Source: Planctomycetaceae bacterium
GTDB taxonomy: Bacteria > Planctomycetota > Planctomycetia > Pirellulales > Pirellulaceae
Assembly (NCBI GenBank): GCA_018660825.1
Contig: JABJJO010000162.1
Coordinates: 1-49,067 of the forward strand
Reading direction: 5' to 3'
DNA: 49,067 nucleotides
In this document: positions 18,092-26,962 of the stretch, in pieces
Layout: every line of letters starts with the position of its first letter
How positions within the stretch are numbered: the stretch's first letter is position 1
Made by a program: the position numbers and the translations under genes
Notes under the pieces: generated by a model
Told to the model about the DNA's origin: nothing
Database searches by the model: none
Seen by the model: only the letters and a program-made list of their open reading frames with translations

Positions 18092-18897
18092 GCAGCATCC
18101 CTTCGGTCGGGACGGGAGCGACCATTGCGACCGTCGTTCATTCTGTCGATGAAATTGAGAATGTGGTTTACGCTGGGAACCAATTGTTCTTTTCCGTTCA
18201 ATGTGTCGAGGACAATTTGTTTGTCAACTCGCTTGCGGAAGATAAGTTTGAAGGCGGTGTTGAGGGCTTTGATCTCCTCAGCGTGAAAGTTATTACGTTT
18301 TAATGCAATGACGTTCACCGCTCGCGCTTTTGCTGAATTTCCCTCGACGATCGTATAGGGAGGTACGTCCCTAAGCACTCGACTCATGCCACCGATAAAG
18401 CTGTACGCTCCGACGGTTACAAAGTGATGAACGGCTACGCCGCCAGAAATGTTGACATGATCACTTACGTGCACATGACCACCGAGTAAAACACTGTTTG
18501 CCATGATGATATAATCGCCCAGGCGACAGTCGTGCGCTATATGACTGCAGGCCATAAAATAGCAGTTGTTGCCGATGGAGGTAATGCCGTCTTCTTTTTC
18601 CGTTGCGCGATTTACCGTGGTGTATTCTCGAAACGTGTTGTTGTCTCCGATAACGACCTGCGTTGGGCTGCCTTGATAGGAAATATCCTGCGGTTCAGCG
18701 CCAATTACCGCGCCGGGAAAAAAATGATTGTTGCGACCGATAGAGACATGCCCCGTTAAAGTAACGCTGTTGTCTAGTACGGTGCCCGCGCCAATTTTCA
18801 CGTGTGGACCGACAACACAAAAGGGCCCAATAGTAACGTCGGTTGCAATCGACGCGGCAGGGTCTATTTGGGCCAATTTTGATATGGTTTGAATCAT
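18088..18897 (-). CDS. lpxA: UDP-N-acetylglucosamine acyltransferase
   Basis: A 269-aa left-handed beta-helix enzyme that transfers a 3-hydroxyacyl chain from acyl carrier protein to UDP-GlcNAc, the first step of lipid A synthesis. Hexapeptide repeats run over about 10-185. SHIAHDC contains H122, equivalent to catalytic His125 of E. coli. AVHHF gives H157, equivalent to His160, with His in place of Gln161. DVPPYTIVEGN starts the C-terminal helical domain. Gly170 aligns with E. coli Gly173, the acyl-chain ruler, consistent with a chain near C14. The C terminus is basic and rich in Arg/Asp. It lies 20 bp after lpxC. Confidence 0.95.
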   Translation of the reverse strand: MIQTISKLAQIDPAASIATDVTIGPFCVVGPHVKIGAGTVLDNSVTLTGHVSIGRNNHFFPGAVIGAEPQDISYQGSPTQVVIGDNNTFREYTTVNRATEKEDGITSIGNNCYFMACSHIAHDCRLGDYIIMANSVLLGGHVHVSDHVNISGGVAVHHFVTVGAYSFIGGMSRVLRDVPPYTIVEGNSAKARAVNVIALKRNNFHAEEIKALNTAFKLIFRKRVDKQIVLDTLNGKEQLVPSVNHILNFIDRMNDGRNGRSRPDRRDAA

Positions 18898-18917
18898 AAG
18901 TTTTGGTTCCTGGGGTT

Positions 18918-19808
18918 TTAGGCGCAGTCGGCCAACGTACTACTGAAGTTGTGCCGGAATAAAATTTGGCGTACCAACTCCGCATTGAGACGATGACCGG
19001 TGCGATGTGCTTCGAAGTCGCCGTGCAGATCTGTTCCTGCGAGTGCCAAATCACCGACCAGGTCTAGTGTTTTGTGGCGGACGCACTCGTCCTCAAATCG
19101 GAGCGAATTGTTAACGGGTCCGTTTTCGTCGAATACGAGAAGGTCAGCGGTAGTTACTCGTAATCCGCGTCCACTAGCTTGTAGTTGATCTGCTTCTGAC
19201 TGCAGAACAAAGGTCCTAGCTGGTGCCAATTCGTTTTGAAAAGACGATGGGCAGACATCGATGGAGAATCGTTGCGGGCCGATTGGAACATTGCTACCAT
19301 AATCCAATTGGTAGGACAGGGACATTGTACCTGGGGTTTTAGGTGGACGAGCCTCGATCCAGGCATCGTTCTCCGCAACGCGAATCGTCGAATCAATGGT
19401 AATCGCTTGACGCATGTTATCCTGATTAACGACTCCGGCGTTTAATAAGGCATTAACAAACGGCATGCTGGAACCATCAACGCCCGGCATTTCACTCGTA
19501 GAGGCCCAGATAAAGCAGTTGTCAATTTCCAGTCCTGTCAGCGCAGCAACTACATGCTCTACCATGTCAACGTGTGTCCCATTGGCGTGCAGATTTGTAC
19601 GGCGGGGCACTTCTTGCCGGTATTGTACATCAGCGGGTATTGGAACTTCCTGGTCCTTCTCGGTTCGCAAAAAAACCAATCCCGTTTCTGCCGGTGCTGG
19701 ACGAAACTCTAGTGTCACATCTACACCGCTCCAAAAACCGAAGCCTGCCACGGTTACCGTGGAGGCGATGGTTTGTTGCGTTCGGTTGTAGGACAGGTGA
19801 GGGTTCAT
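18918..19808 (-). CDS. lpxC: UDP-3-O-acyl-N-acetylglucosamine deacetylase
   Basis: A 296-aa zinc amidase that catalyses the committed step of lipid A synthesis. Zinc ligands are H85 (MVEHVVAAL), H245 and D249 (VRHKTLDLVGDLAL). H272 in HRTGHRLNAEL fits the catalytic His265 of E. coli. Length is close to the usual 305 aa, and it is not fused to FabZ as in Bacteroidetes. It is the second gene of the skp-lpxC-lpxA operon and starts about 107 bp after the skp stop. Confidence 0.95.
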   Translation of the reverse strand: MNPHLSYNRTQQTIASTVTVAGFGFWSGVDVTLEFRPAPAETGLVFLRTEKDQEVPIPADVQYRQEVPRRTNLHANGTHVDMVEHVVAALTGLEIDNCFIWASTSEMPGVDGSSMPFVNALLNAGVVNQDNMRQAITIDSTIRVAENDAWIEARPPKTPGTMSLSYQLDYGSNVPIGPQRFSIDVCPSSFQNELAPARTFVLQSEADQLQASGRGLRVTTADLLVFDENGPVNNSLRFEDECVRHKTLDLVGDLALAGTDLHGDFEAHRTGHRLNAELVRQILFRHNFSSTLADCA

Positions 19809-19915
19809 GCGTCAGTTAATATTCTGCATTCTGTATGTCTGCCAGATTTGATCCAGCCAACATGTTTTCGTGGCGACGTTGCAATAGATATATAATTACA
19901 TATACTTATTGCTCT

Positions 19916-20551
19916 CTAGCGAGGAACTGTTGTGGAAGGGTTACTGACATTGGGAGCCACCGCTGTTGCGTTGCTCTTATTGACCGCCTCCACAATATAT
20001 TTAGTGATATTGAGGCTGCGTTGATAGACAATGTCGCGATTGACTCCCTTAAGGACTGATTCTCGACTTTGCGGATTGATCGCTTTGCTATCATAATTCA
20101 GGACCAAGCTGATACCATTTCGCTCGCAAAAGGTGGCTACGGTCTTCTGTACGCCGGTGTAGCATTCATGAAACACCTGCGCTTCTTTTATCAGAACATT
20201 TTTGCGTTTGATCTGCATTTGCACTTGTACATCAGATTGTATTTTCGCAATGCGTTCTTCGAGTTGCGAGTATGCGGTTGTGCCAGGATTGTAACCCTTT
20301 AGTTCTTCGACCATCGAAGTGACTTGCTTGCGGGCCGCCTCGAGCGTCTTGTCGAACTGAGTGATTTCCGCTTGGATGTCATCGAGCATCGATTTGAACT
20401 TATTGTTGTTTTCCATGACCACAGCAATGTCAACGACGGCCACTGTCGTTCCGGTTGGGGTTTGTTGAGCCTCAACGGTATTCTGAGTATTGCTACTAAC
20501 GATAGTAAGACAAATGGCGGTTAAACTAGATAATAATAGGTGATTTTTCAC
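19916..20551 (-). CDS. OmpH/Skp-family periplasmic chaperone
   Basis: GTG 20551 is preceded by AAGGAG at 8 nt, so the start shown by the longer frame (20572) is not used. The 211-aa product has a signal peptide (KNHLLLSSLTAICLTIVSS), a short strand TVAVVDIAVVMENN, and then two long helices rich in Glu/Lys/Gln (about 55-125) that would form the coiled-coil tentacle. A second strand SLVLNYDS lies near the C terminus. This matches Skp, a trimeric holdase for unfolded outer-membrane proteins. Its position before lpxC fits the outer-membrane biogenesis context seen in many diderms. Confidence 0.8.
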   Translation of the reverse strand: MKNHLLLSSLTAICLTIVSSNTQNTVEAQQTPTGTTVAVVDIAVVMENNNKFKSMLDDIQAEITQFDKTLEAARKQVTSMVEELKGYNPGTTAYSQLEERIAKIQSDVQVQMQIKRKNVLIKEAQVFHECYTGVQKTVATFCERNGISLVLNYDSKAINPQSRESVLKGVNRDIVYQRSLNITKYIVEAVNKSNATAVAPNVSNPSTTVPR

Positions 20552-20880
20552 GATCAGCTCTCCTTGCTGCATCTATGGGTGTAGATTGCGAAATTTCCCA
20601 TCCGTGAGAAACTCTCTGTTATGTTCACTGCTAATCGCCCTAAACTTCGCCAGATTAAACTGTTTTATAAGGAAAACAACAATTAACGGTCGACTTTTTG
20701 GACGAAGACTTGTGTTATTTGTCTTCGTTTAAATACCAACTTGGGGTATTTTGCCGAGAAATCGCAAATGGGTAAAGGCCAATCTGCGAAGAAAATGTTA
20801 GAGGACCACGATATCCGTACCAAATTGTATCCTAGCCGGCTTTGCCCGGTAGTTTACGTGATTGAGAGATCAGAGTCGCG
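20552..20880. other. Intergenic region with hairpin between peptidase and skp
   Basis: About 330 bp without a gene. A perfect 8-bp hairpin, ACGAAGAC (20702-20709) and GTCTTCGT (20721-20728) with an 11-nt loop, lies about 150 bp downstream of the minus-strand peptidase stop. It has no good T-run on the minus strand, so it is at best a weak terminator. The skp operon promoter should be near 20580-20650. Confidence 0.3.
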
Positions 20881-22971
20881 TTAACGTGGTGAACCAAGAG
20901 TGATGGTTAGCGTCAGTTCTTTGCCGGCTCGTAGTACTTTAACGGGCACCTTGTCGCCTGCTTTGAATTTACGCAGAGCGCTGTCAAAATCTTCTATTCC
21001 GCCGATCTTGTACTTACCGAGGCCAATTACGACATCCTTGGGCTTGATTCCAGCCGTTTCAGCAGGGCCATTCTTTGCCACCCCAGTTAGTGGTAAACCA
21101 TTGGCACTGTCGGCGTAGTCGGGAATGCTGCCGAAATATGGACGGTCGCCCCCCGTGTTTTCTACGTTGCGTTTCTTTTCGGACTTTTTGAAATTCGGTC
21201 GTTTATCGGCTTGTGATACGGCCACGATAATTTCGGTTGTCAAAGAGGTTATACGTTTCATGCCTTCGAAGTTTATCGTTTTGAAATCGTCACTCGGGCG
21301 ATGGTAAAACTCATGTAAGCCCGTAAATAGATGTAAAACAGGTATGTCTTTAAGGTAGAAGGATTGGTGGTCACTGGGGCCAACGCCTTCAGGCTTGCGT
21401 GTTAGTTCAAATTTAGCGGTAACGTTTAGTTGGTCTAACAGTGGATTCCAGACGTCTGACGTACCCGTACCGGTTACTATTAGCTTGTTATCGGTGAGCC
21501 TGCCGACCATGTCGAGATTTACCATGGCAACTGTTTTTTCCAACGCGATTATTGGTTCCTTTACATAACGTGCGCTCCCAATGAGTCCACGCTCTTCTGC
21601 TGAAAAAGCGATGAATACGATTCGTCTGCGCGTGGGTGTCTTGCGTGAAGCAAGTTGCTGGGCAATCTCTAATAACGCTGACGTACCACTACTATTATCA
21701 TCGGCTCCGTTATGGATGTCTTTGGTCCAAGGAGCTAATGATCCGCGACCACCATAGCCGAGATGATCATAATGTGCACCGACGACGATTGTTTCATCTT
21801 TTAGGTCGCCGACACCTTCAAGTATCCCAACAACATTTTTGACTTCGGTCTTTGTTTGTAGCAGCGAAGCTTCTCCCTTTGCGGTCCAGTTGGCGATGGA
21901 GCCAACGACGGGTTTAAGAGTCCTGTCGATTTCGGTTTCAATTTCCGTTAAGGATTTTCCCAGCGTTTGTTGGATCATCGGTTCAATGACAGAGCGGCGA
22001 GCAAAAAACACGGGCATGCTTTTACGGTTAGTGTTTGCCCCAGCGCCGTCGAAATTAAGAATAGCGTCCCCATCGCCACCTAATTCACTGGCAGTATTCG
22101 TGATGTTGTTTGAAACCTCGGCCAATGTTTGATTGTGTTTGGTAAGGTCAGCCTGGCTGGGGTCTTCGATCTTGGAAAATTGTTGTTGCTCTGCGGCGAG
22201 TTGCGCTGCGTATTGGGACAAGGCGTGTTTCAAGCCTGAAAGGTGATTCGCAGCTTCAGTGGCGTCGTTCACCATGATGACTGCTACCGCGCCATGTTGG
22301 AAAGCTTGTGAAAACTTAGATCGAAATGTGGCATGGCGTGATGACTTAGTGCCATCAAACGGGCTGTCGGCATCGGATTGTCGAGGTTCTTTACGCAACA
22401 GCACTACGACTTTGCCCGTGACATCTAAGTCGGCATACTCGTTGTAACCGAGTTCAGGTGCTTCGATGCCGTACCCAACGAAGACGAGTTCGCCTTGGAA
22501 TTCGCCACTGGCGCCAATAGCCAATGGGTTAAAGTCAAACCCAAGGGCTAAGTCTGTTGACTCGGACGTTAGGTTTGTGCCCGTAGGCCCCGTCAACTGC
22601 AATCGATTGTCAGCAGGATTGCCAAGTTTGATATCTGTTGATATCTCAAATTTCTGAAACGGCGTTCCGTCGTAGGAGTCCGTCTTTAAACCGAGTTGAC
22701 GAAAATGGGCCGCGATGTAGTCGGCGGCTTTGTTGATGCCGGCTGTGCCGGGCCCCCGTCCTTCGAGTTCGTCGGAGGACAGGTATTTGACGTAGTTTGT
22801 TAGTCGTTGTTGAGAAGACAACGAGCCAGAGTCGTTTTCCTCTGAATGAACGTCCCTGGTTGCAACAGTGAATATCGCGCTGAATGCTATGATACACCCA
22901 GTTATGAGAAATAAATTTATTGCTGTTGAGCGTGGCAAACTGGGTTCGCGTGGCGATGGATTTCGGTTCAT
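20881..22971 (-). CDS. M28-family zinc aminopeptidase with PA and PDZ domains
   Basis: A 696-aa exported or membrane-tethered peptidase. An N-terminal hydrophobic helix (INLFLITGCIIAFSAIFTVA) is followed by a PA insert (about 150-260). The M28 catalytic core has zinc-binding motifs HYDHLGYGG, GADDNSSG, AEERGLIGS and NLDMVGRL, plus a late His in HEFYHRPSDDF. The C-terminal 90 residues form a PDZ domain (GIKPKDVVIGLG...). The family removes N-terminal residues from peptides. The PDZ domain suggests it acts on protein C termini or in a complex. A Glu/Gln-rich helix around 245-300 interrupts the PA-M28 junction. It is a stand-alone gene. Confidence 0.88.
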   Translation of the reverse strand: MNRNPSPREPSLPRSTAINLFLITGCIIAFSAIFTVATRDVHSEENDSGSLSSQQRLTNYVKYLSSDELEGRGPGTAGINKAADYIAAHFRQLGLKTDSYDGTPFQKFEISTDIKLGNPADNRLQLTGPTGTNLTSESTDLALGFDFNPLAIGASGEFQGELVFVGYGIEAPELGYNEYADLDVTGKVVVLLRKEPRQSDADSPFDGTKSSRHATFRSKFSQAFQHGAVAVIMVNDATEAANHLSGLKHALSQYAAQLAAEQQQFSKIEDPSQADLTKHNQTLAEVSNNITNTASELGGDGDAILNFDGAGANTNRKSMPVFFARRSVIEPMIQQTLGKSLTEIETEIDRTLKPVVGSIANWTAKGEASLLQTKTEVKNVVGILEGVGDLKDETIVVGAHYDHLGYGGRGSLAPWTKDIHNGADDNSSGTSALLEIAQQLASRKTPTRRRIVFIAFSAEERGLIGSARYVKEPIIALEKTVAMVNLDMVGRLTDNKLIVTGTGTSDVWNPLLDQLNVTAKFELTRKPEGVGPSDHQSFYLKDIPVLHLFTGLHEFYHRPSDDFKTINFEGMKRITSLTTEIIVAVSQADKRPNFKKSEKKRNVENTGGDRPYFGSIPDYADSANGLPLTGVAKNGPAETAGIKPKDVVIGLGKYKIGGIEDFDSALRKFKAGDKVPVKVLRAGKELTLTITLGSPR

Positions 22972-23268
22972 TGGTTTGATTTGGGGTTTTGGTCCGTGAC
23001 ATTGTTTAAAGGCTCAATTTCGGAAAAGCAGTTTTCGACAGAAGCCTTTTACGCGCACTTAATTTTCGTTGTTATCGCCGTCAACGTCAAGTAACTTGGC
23101 GGCGCGAAATAATGTTGTGGGATTTGAATTGTGTTTATTGGAACTGTTATTTCTAGGGCGTACAAATGTTGCTTCTAGATGTATAATGTTGGTGTATCGA
23201 TGGACAAGGTGCAGGTGGCTCATTGGATGCCGCAGATCGTATCGTTTTAATTTTGCTTAGGCCCGTAG

Positions 23269-25008
23269 ATGTTTTCAATTCACATCATTCAAGGATTTGA
23301 CCAAGGCAATTGCCTGGAGATAGGCAGCCAGAATTTTCGCTTTGGCCGCGATAGCGACAATGATTTGCAGTTGCACGATTCGGAGGTCTCCCGCTTTCAC
23401 GCTGAATTACAACCAGATGGAGATGGCATTAAGGTGGTTGATTTGGAGAGTTCCAATGGCACCTTCGTCAATGGTGCGCGAACAACGGCGGTGCGGTTGA
23501 ACAGTGGTGATAGAATCCAACTCGGCAAAACGCACCTTGTATTTAAGGTGCGCGGCAGTGAGCACGCGGGCGACTATTCGGCCGAAGTGCAGTTTGACGA
23601 CAACACGGCGGTCGAAGCGAAGATTATTGAGTCCGCCGTGCCGCAGTTCGGCGGCGTCGTGCCCGTAGCCGAATCTCTAGCTACAGGGGAAGACGATGGT
23701 CAACCTAAAACGGAAGCTGAAACCTTACGCAGCCATTTACAAGTAATGTATCAAACGACGGTGGCGGTATCGCAGACGCTCGACATAGACGAATTGTTGG
23801 AGCGGGTGCTAACTTTGGTTTTTGACTGGGTGGATGCGGATCGTGCCTGTGTTCTGTTGCTGGACCAGCAATCTGGTGAACTCACCCCCAGTCTTCGCAA
23901 AAACCGCGAAGAGAATGCTGGATCTGACCAATTAGTTATTAGTAAACGTATCTTGGACTATGTCATCGAAAATGGCGAGGGCGTCGTTTCGACGAATGCG
24001 AGTCGTGACGAGCGTTGGGAGGCGAGTGAAAGTATCGTTGGCAATAGGGTCAACGAGGCCATTTGCGTGCCTTTAACTGGGCGATATGGCGTGGTTGGTG
24101 TGATCTATATCGACACAGCCGCACCAGATCAAGGTGCCCTGTTAGGTAAGCATGTGCGAGTGTTTACTAATCAGCATTTGCGGATGATGATCGCGATTGG
24201 CCATCAAACGGCGCTGGCCGTGGAGGATACCTATTACTATCGGGCGATGTTGCAATCGGAAAAACTTGCTGCAATTGGGACGACGGTCACGAGCATCGCA
24301 CATCATATCAAGAATATTCTGCAAGGGATTCAAGGAGGTGGATTTGTTGTCGATGGCGGTTTGCAGCAAGGAGATTGCGAGTCGATTGCCAAAGGCTGGG
24401 ACGTTGTCAAGCGAAATCAAGACCGCATATCGGGGTTGGTGATGGACATGCTGTCCTATAGCAAGGACCGCCAACCGGAACGTCAGTCAGTGAATATGCG
24501 AGAGATTGCGAATGAGGTTGTGGAGATGCTGCTGCCGCGTGCAACTGAGGTTGGTGTTGCGTTGGAGATTGATGCACCAACGGATTTGGGGCTCGTGTCG
24601 ATCGATGCAATCGGCATTCACCGTGCGCTATGGAACGTTATTGCTAACGGCATTGATTCGTGTGTTGGAGTGACTGCTGCAGTTGTGCGGGTGTCCCTGG
24701 AACACCGCGAAGCGGAACAGTTAATCCGCGTGGTCGATCAAGGCATCGGGATTGCGGCGCATAGAATGGAACGGATATTTGTACCCTTCGTTTCAGACAA
24801 AGGTAGCCAGGGCACAGGCCTTGGTTTGGCTGTGAGTCGAAAAATCTTGCGCGAACATGGCGGGGACCTAACGGTGTCCTCGGTTGAAGGCCAAGGCTCG
24901 ACATTTGAGTTGTCGGTTCCGGTAGGGACGGTACGTATTGATCAGACTGGTTCCGATTCGGTGAAAGACTCGTCCAACACGGGTGTCCATCCCCACAAGT
25001 CACAGTAG
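23269..25008 (+). CDS. FHA-GAF sensor histidine kinase
   Basis: A 579-aa soluble kinase. Residues 1-95 are an FHA domain that binds phosphothreonine (FGRDSDNDLQL, VSRFHAEL, SSNGTFVNG). Residues 155-320 form a GAF domain. The dimerisation helix has IAHHIKNIL, with H345 as probable phospho-acceptor, and a His replaces the usual acidic residue after it. The ATPase domain has NVIANGIDS (N box), VDQGIGI (G1) and GSQGTGLGLAVS (G2). Its FHA domain could read the output of Hanks-type kinases, linking Ser/Thr and His phosphorylation. No response regulator is adjacent. The nearest in the window is at 37347. Confidence 0.92.
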   Translation: MFSIHIIQGFDQGNCLEIGSQNFRFGRDSDNDLQLHDSEVSRFHAELQPDGDGIKVVDLESSNGTFVNGARTTAVRLNSGDRIQLGKTHLVFKVRGSEHAGDYSAEVQFDDNTAVEAKIIESAVPQFGGVVPVAESLATGEDDGQPKTEAETLRSHLQVMYQTTVAVSQTLDIDELLERVLTLVFDWVDADRACVLLLDQQSGELTPSLRKNREENAGSDQLVISKRILDYVIENGEGVVSTNASRDERWEASESIVGNRVNEAICVPLTGRYGVVGVIYIDTAAPDQGALLGKHVRVFTNQHLRMMIAIGHQTALAVEDTYYYRAMLQSEKLAAIGTTVTSIAHHIKNILQGIQGGGFVVDGGLQQGDCESIAKGWDVVKRNQDRISGLVMDMLSYSKDRQPERQSVNMREIANEVVEMLLPRATEVGVALEIDAPTDLGLVSIDAIGIHRALWNVIANGIDSCVGVTAAVVRVSLEHREAEQLIRVVDQGIGIAAHRMERIFVPFVSDKGSQGTGLGLAVSRKILREHGGDLTVSSVEGQGSTFELSVPVGTVRIDQTGSDSVKDSSNTGVHPHKSQ

Positions 25009-25043
25009 GACCCAGGTTGTTTGAGCAACACCGGTATCCTGCT

Positions 25044-25712
25044 TTACTCGGAGACAAAGGGGTTTGTTTGTTTTTCTTGTCCAATCGTAGTGCTGTTTCC
25101 GTGGCCAGTAAGCACGATGGTGTCATCGGGTAATGTGTACAACTGTTGCCTAATTGATTGCTCAAGGATTTCGAAACTTCCGTCGGGGAAATCTGTCCGC
25201 CCAACACTGCCCGCGAATAGGACGTCGCCATTGATGGCGACGACCGGAGTCGTGTCATGGCATATCCAGACAACGTGCCCACAGCTGTGCCCGGGTGTGT
25301 CTCTGGTTTCAAGACGGATGCCCGCATATTCAATGATGTCACCATGTTTGACCGTGTGATCAGCGTGTGGACTGATAATTGCAAGCCCATAACTCGCCGA
25401 CAAATTCAATTGAGGGTCCGTCAGCTTAGGTTCGTCCGCGGTACCAATCACTATAGGAGCATCTGGAAATTGAGCCTTAATAGCTGCGTTTCCGACGATA
25501 TGATCCGTATGGCCGTGAGTATTGAGAATGGCCGATACCGTTAAACGATTTTTCGTTAAATATTGAAGAATAGACCCCGTGTCGAAACTTGGATCTATAA
25601 CGATACAATCGTTTCGATCGTTCAAGTGGATGATAAAAGCATTTTCGGCGAACATTTCCGAGACTACGGAGGTAATTTGTAAGGGTTTTTCTGATAGGCG
25701 AACTTTAGTCAT
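25044..25712 (-). CDS. Metallo-beta-lactamase-fold hydrolase (glyoxalase II / YcbL-like)
   Basis: A 222-aa enzyme with the HGHTDH metal motif (H66, H68, D70, H71). Further metal ligands are in DTPGHSCGHV (His near 140), GDVLFAGSVGRTD (Asp near 165) and VLTGHG near the C terminus. The closest subgroup is the glyoxalase II-type thioesterases (YcbL-like), which hydrolyse thioesters such as S-lactoylglutathione. With 222 aa it lacks the long C-terminal helical domain of true glyoxalase II, so the substrate is uncertain. There is no signal peptide. It converges on the histidine kinase gene with 35 bp between stops. Confidence 0.85.
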   Translation of the reverse strand: MTKVRLSEKPLQITSVVSEMFAENAFIIHLNDRNDCIVIDPSFDTGSILQYLTKNRLTVSAILNTHGHTDHIVGNAAIKAQFPDAPIVIGTADEPKLTDPQLNLSASYGLAIISPHADHTVKHGDIIEYAGIRLETRDTPGHSCGHVVWICHDTTPVVAINGDVLFAGSVGRTDFPDGSFEILEQSIRQQLYTLPDDTIVLTGHGNSTTIGQEKQTNPFVSE

Positions 25713-25984
25713 GGTAGCTTATTCGCTTCTGGCAAGTTAGGGAGGATGCGTAGTAATATCCCGCTGTCCCGATATGGTAAATGTAGCTCTATATTAAAGC
25801 TTGAAAAGCGTTTATTGTCGACTCGCAATAGTATCCTAGCACCTCGCCGCGAGGCGATAAGAACAACATACCATCCGAAACGCTACGGGATGTAGTTGAT
25901 CGGAGATCGTTGGTATTTTTATTTAACCAGGGAAGTTGATGCGAGGGCACCAGTAGGCGGGGGCTCTGTGATAGGGAGATTCAC

Positions 25985-26827
25985 ATGATTCGAAGAAATT
26001 TATTTGGGGCCGTTCTGTTTTGCCTCATCCTCAACACGTTTAGTTCTCAAGCACAACAGCAACCGGTCCGAGTTGCTGTCAATAAAGGTGATGGAGTTGC
26101 TGAGAAACAGCATCCGCTGAAACCCGCCATTGACATCGCCAAAGCAGCACTCATTAATAGTCAAAAGAATATTAATGATTACACGGCTACCTTGGTGAAA
26201 CGAGAGCGGATTGAAGGAGTTCTTGGGGCACCTGAGTATATTTACCTCAAAGTTCGTAACGCCAAGGCTGGGACTCCTTTTTCCACCTATATGTATTTCG
26301 TTAAACCGGCAATCGCTAAAGGCCGAGAAGTGATTTATGTTCATGGTAAAAATCAGGGCAAAATGTGTGCTCATGAAGGTGGAACGGGCCTGAAAGCAGC
26401 AATACCTGATCTATGGCTTGATCCAGTTGGGTTTCTGGCTATGAAAGGTCAGCGTTACCCTGTTACGGAAATTGGTTTGGAAAACCTAATTGTGCAATTG
26501 ATTGATCGTGCTGAAAGAGACATGAAAGCGGGTATGTGCAAGGTGCAATTCCGCAAGGGTGCGATGATTAACAAACGAAAATGCACGATGATTCAGGTAA
26601 CTCACCCCGATAAAATGGTGCCTTATGATTTTCACGTAGCTCAGATATTTATCGATGACGAGTTGCAAGTGCCTGTGCGATACGTTTCCTACGATTGGCC
26701 TGAAACCGAGGGTGCTCGTCCAAAGCTAATCGAAGAGTACACCTACGTAAATGTGAAGCTGAACAACGGATTTAAAGATATTGATTTCGATATCAATAAT
26801 CCGAATTACAACTTCAAAGGAAAATAA
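25985..26827 (+). CDS. DUF1571 family exported protein
   Basis: A 280-aa protein with a signal peptide (RNLFGAVLFCLILNTFSSQAQ) and GGGAG 7 nt before ATG 25985. The mature part has the DUF1571 layout: a helix with DYTATLVKRERIEG, beta strands including YIYLKVRN, FVKPAIAKGREVIYVHGKN, and VRYVSYDWPETEGARP toward the end. The fold resembles LolA/LolB-like outer-membrane lipoprotein carriers, but its function is unknown. It is abundant in planctomycetes. It heads a transcript that continues through a structured spacer into a small membrane peptide. Confidence 0.8.
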   Translation: MIRRNLFGAVLFCLILNTFSSQAQQQPVRVAVNKGDGVAEKQHPLKPAIDIAKAALINSQKNINDYTATLVKRERIEGVLGAPEYIYLKVRNAKAGTPFSTYMYFVKPAIAKGREVIYVHGKNQGKMCAHEGGTGLKAAIPDLWLDPVGFLAMKGQRYPVTEIGLENLIVQLIDRAERDMKAGMCKVQFRKGAMINKRKCTMIQVTHPDKMVPYDFHVAQIFIDDELQVPVRYVSYDWPETEGARPKLIEEYTYVNVKLNNGFKDIDFDINNPNYNFKGK

Positions 26828-26833
26828 GAAATG

Positions 26834-26935
26834 AACTTCGGTAATAGAAGTTCACGGTCTGGTAAGTTGCGCCTCGTGGATGCCCCACGCTTCACGAGGC
26901 GATTTTACCGGAAACTTCAGACCGGCAATCGCCGG
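26834..26935 (+). ncRNA. Structured intergenic RNA element (attenuator or processing hairpin)
   Basis: Between the DUF1571 stop and the 66-aa gene the DNA can fold almost completely. A perfect 9-bp stem CGCCTCGTG (26870-26878) with CACGAGGCG (26893-26901) is nested inside GGTAA (26861-26865) with TTACC (26905-26909) and CGGTCTG (26855-26861) with CAGACCG (26918-26924). Two AACTTC copies (26834-26839, 26913-26918) can compete for one GAAGTT (26847-26852), which would permit switching. ATTTT follows the inner stem. It may be a partial terminator or an RNA-stabilising structure. No known RNA family is recognised. Confidence 0.45.
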
Positions 26936-26962
26936 GCTAACCAACCCCAAAAAGGAATTATT

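Noticed and set aside
20702-20728. Hairpin as a full terminator for the M28 peptidase
   Set aside because: No T-run follows on the minus strand and it is about 150 bp from the stop; kept only as a note in the gap entry.
23069-23260. 63-aa plus-strand frame before the histidine kinase
   Set aside because: No SD and a composition typical of non-coding DNA.
24644-25390. Long minus-strand open frame (248 aa)
   Set aside because: It lies antisense over the histidine kinase end and in another frame of the metallo-hydrolase. Low-complexity Ser/Thr/Pro composition and no SD; a shadow frame.
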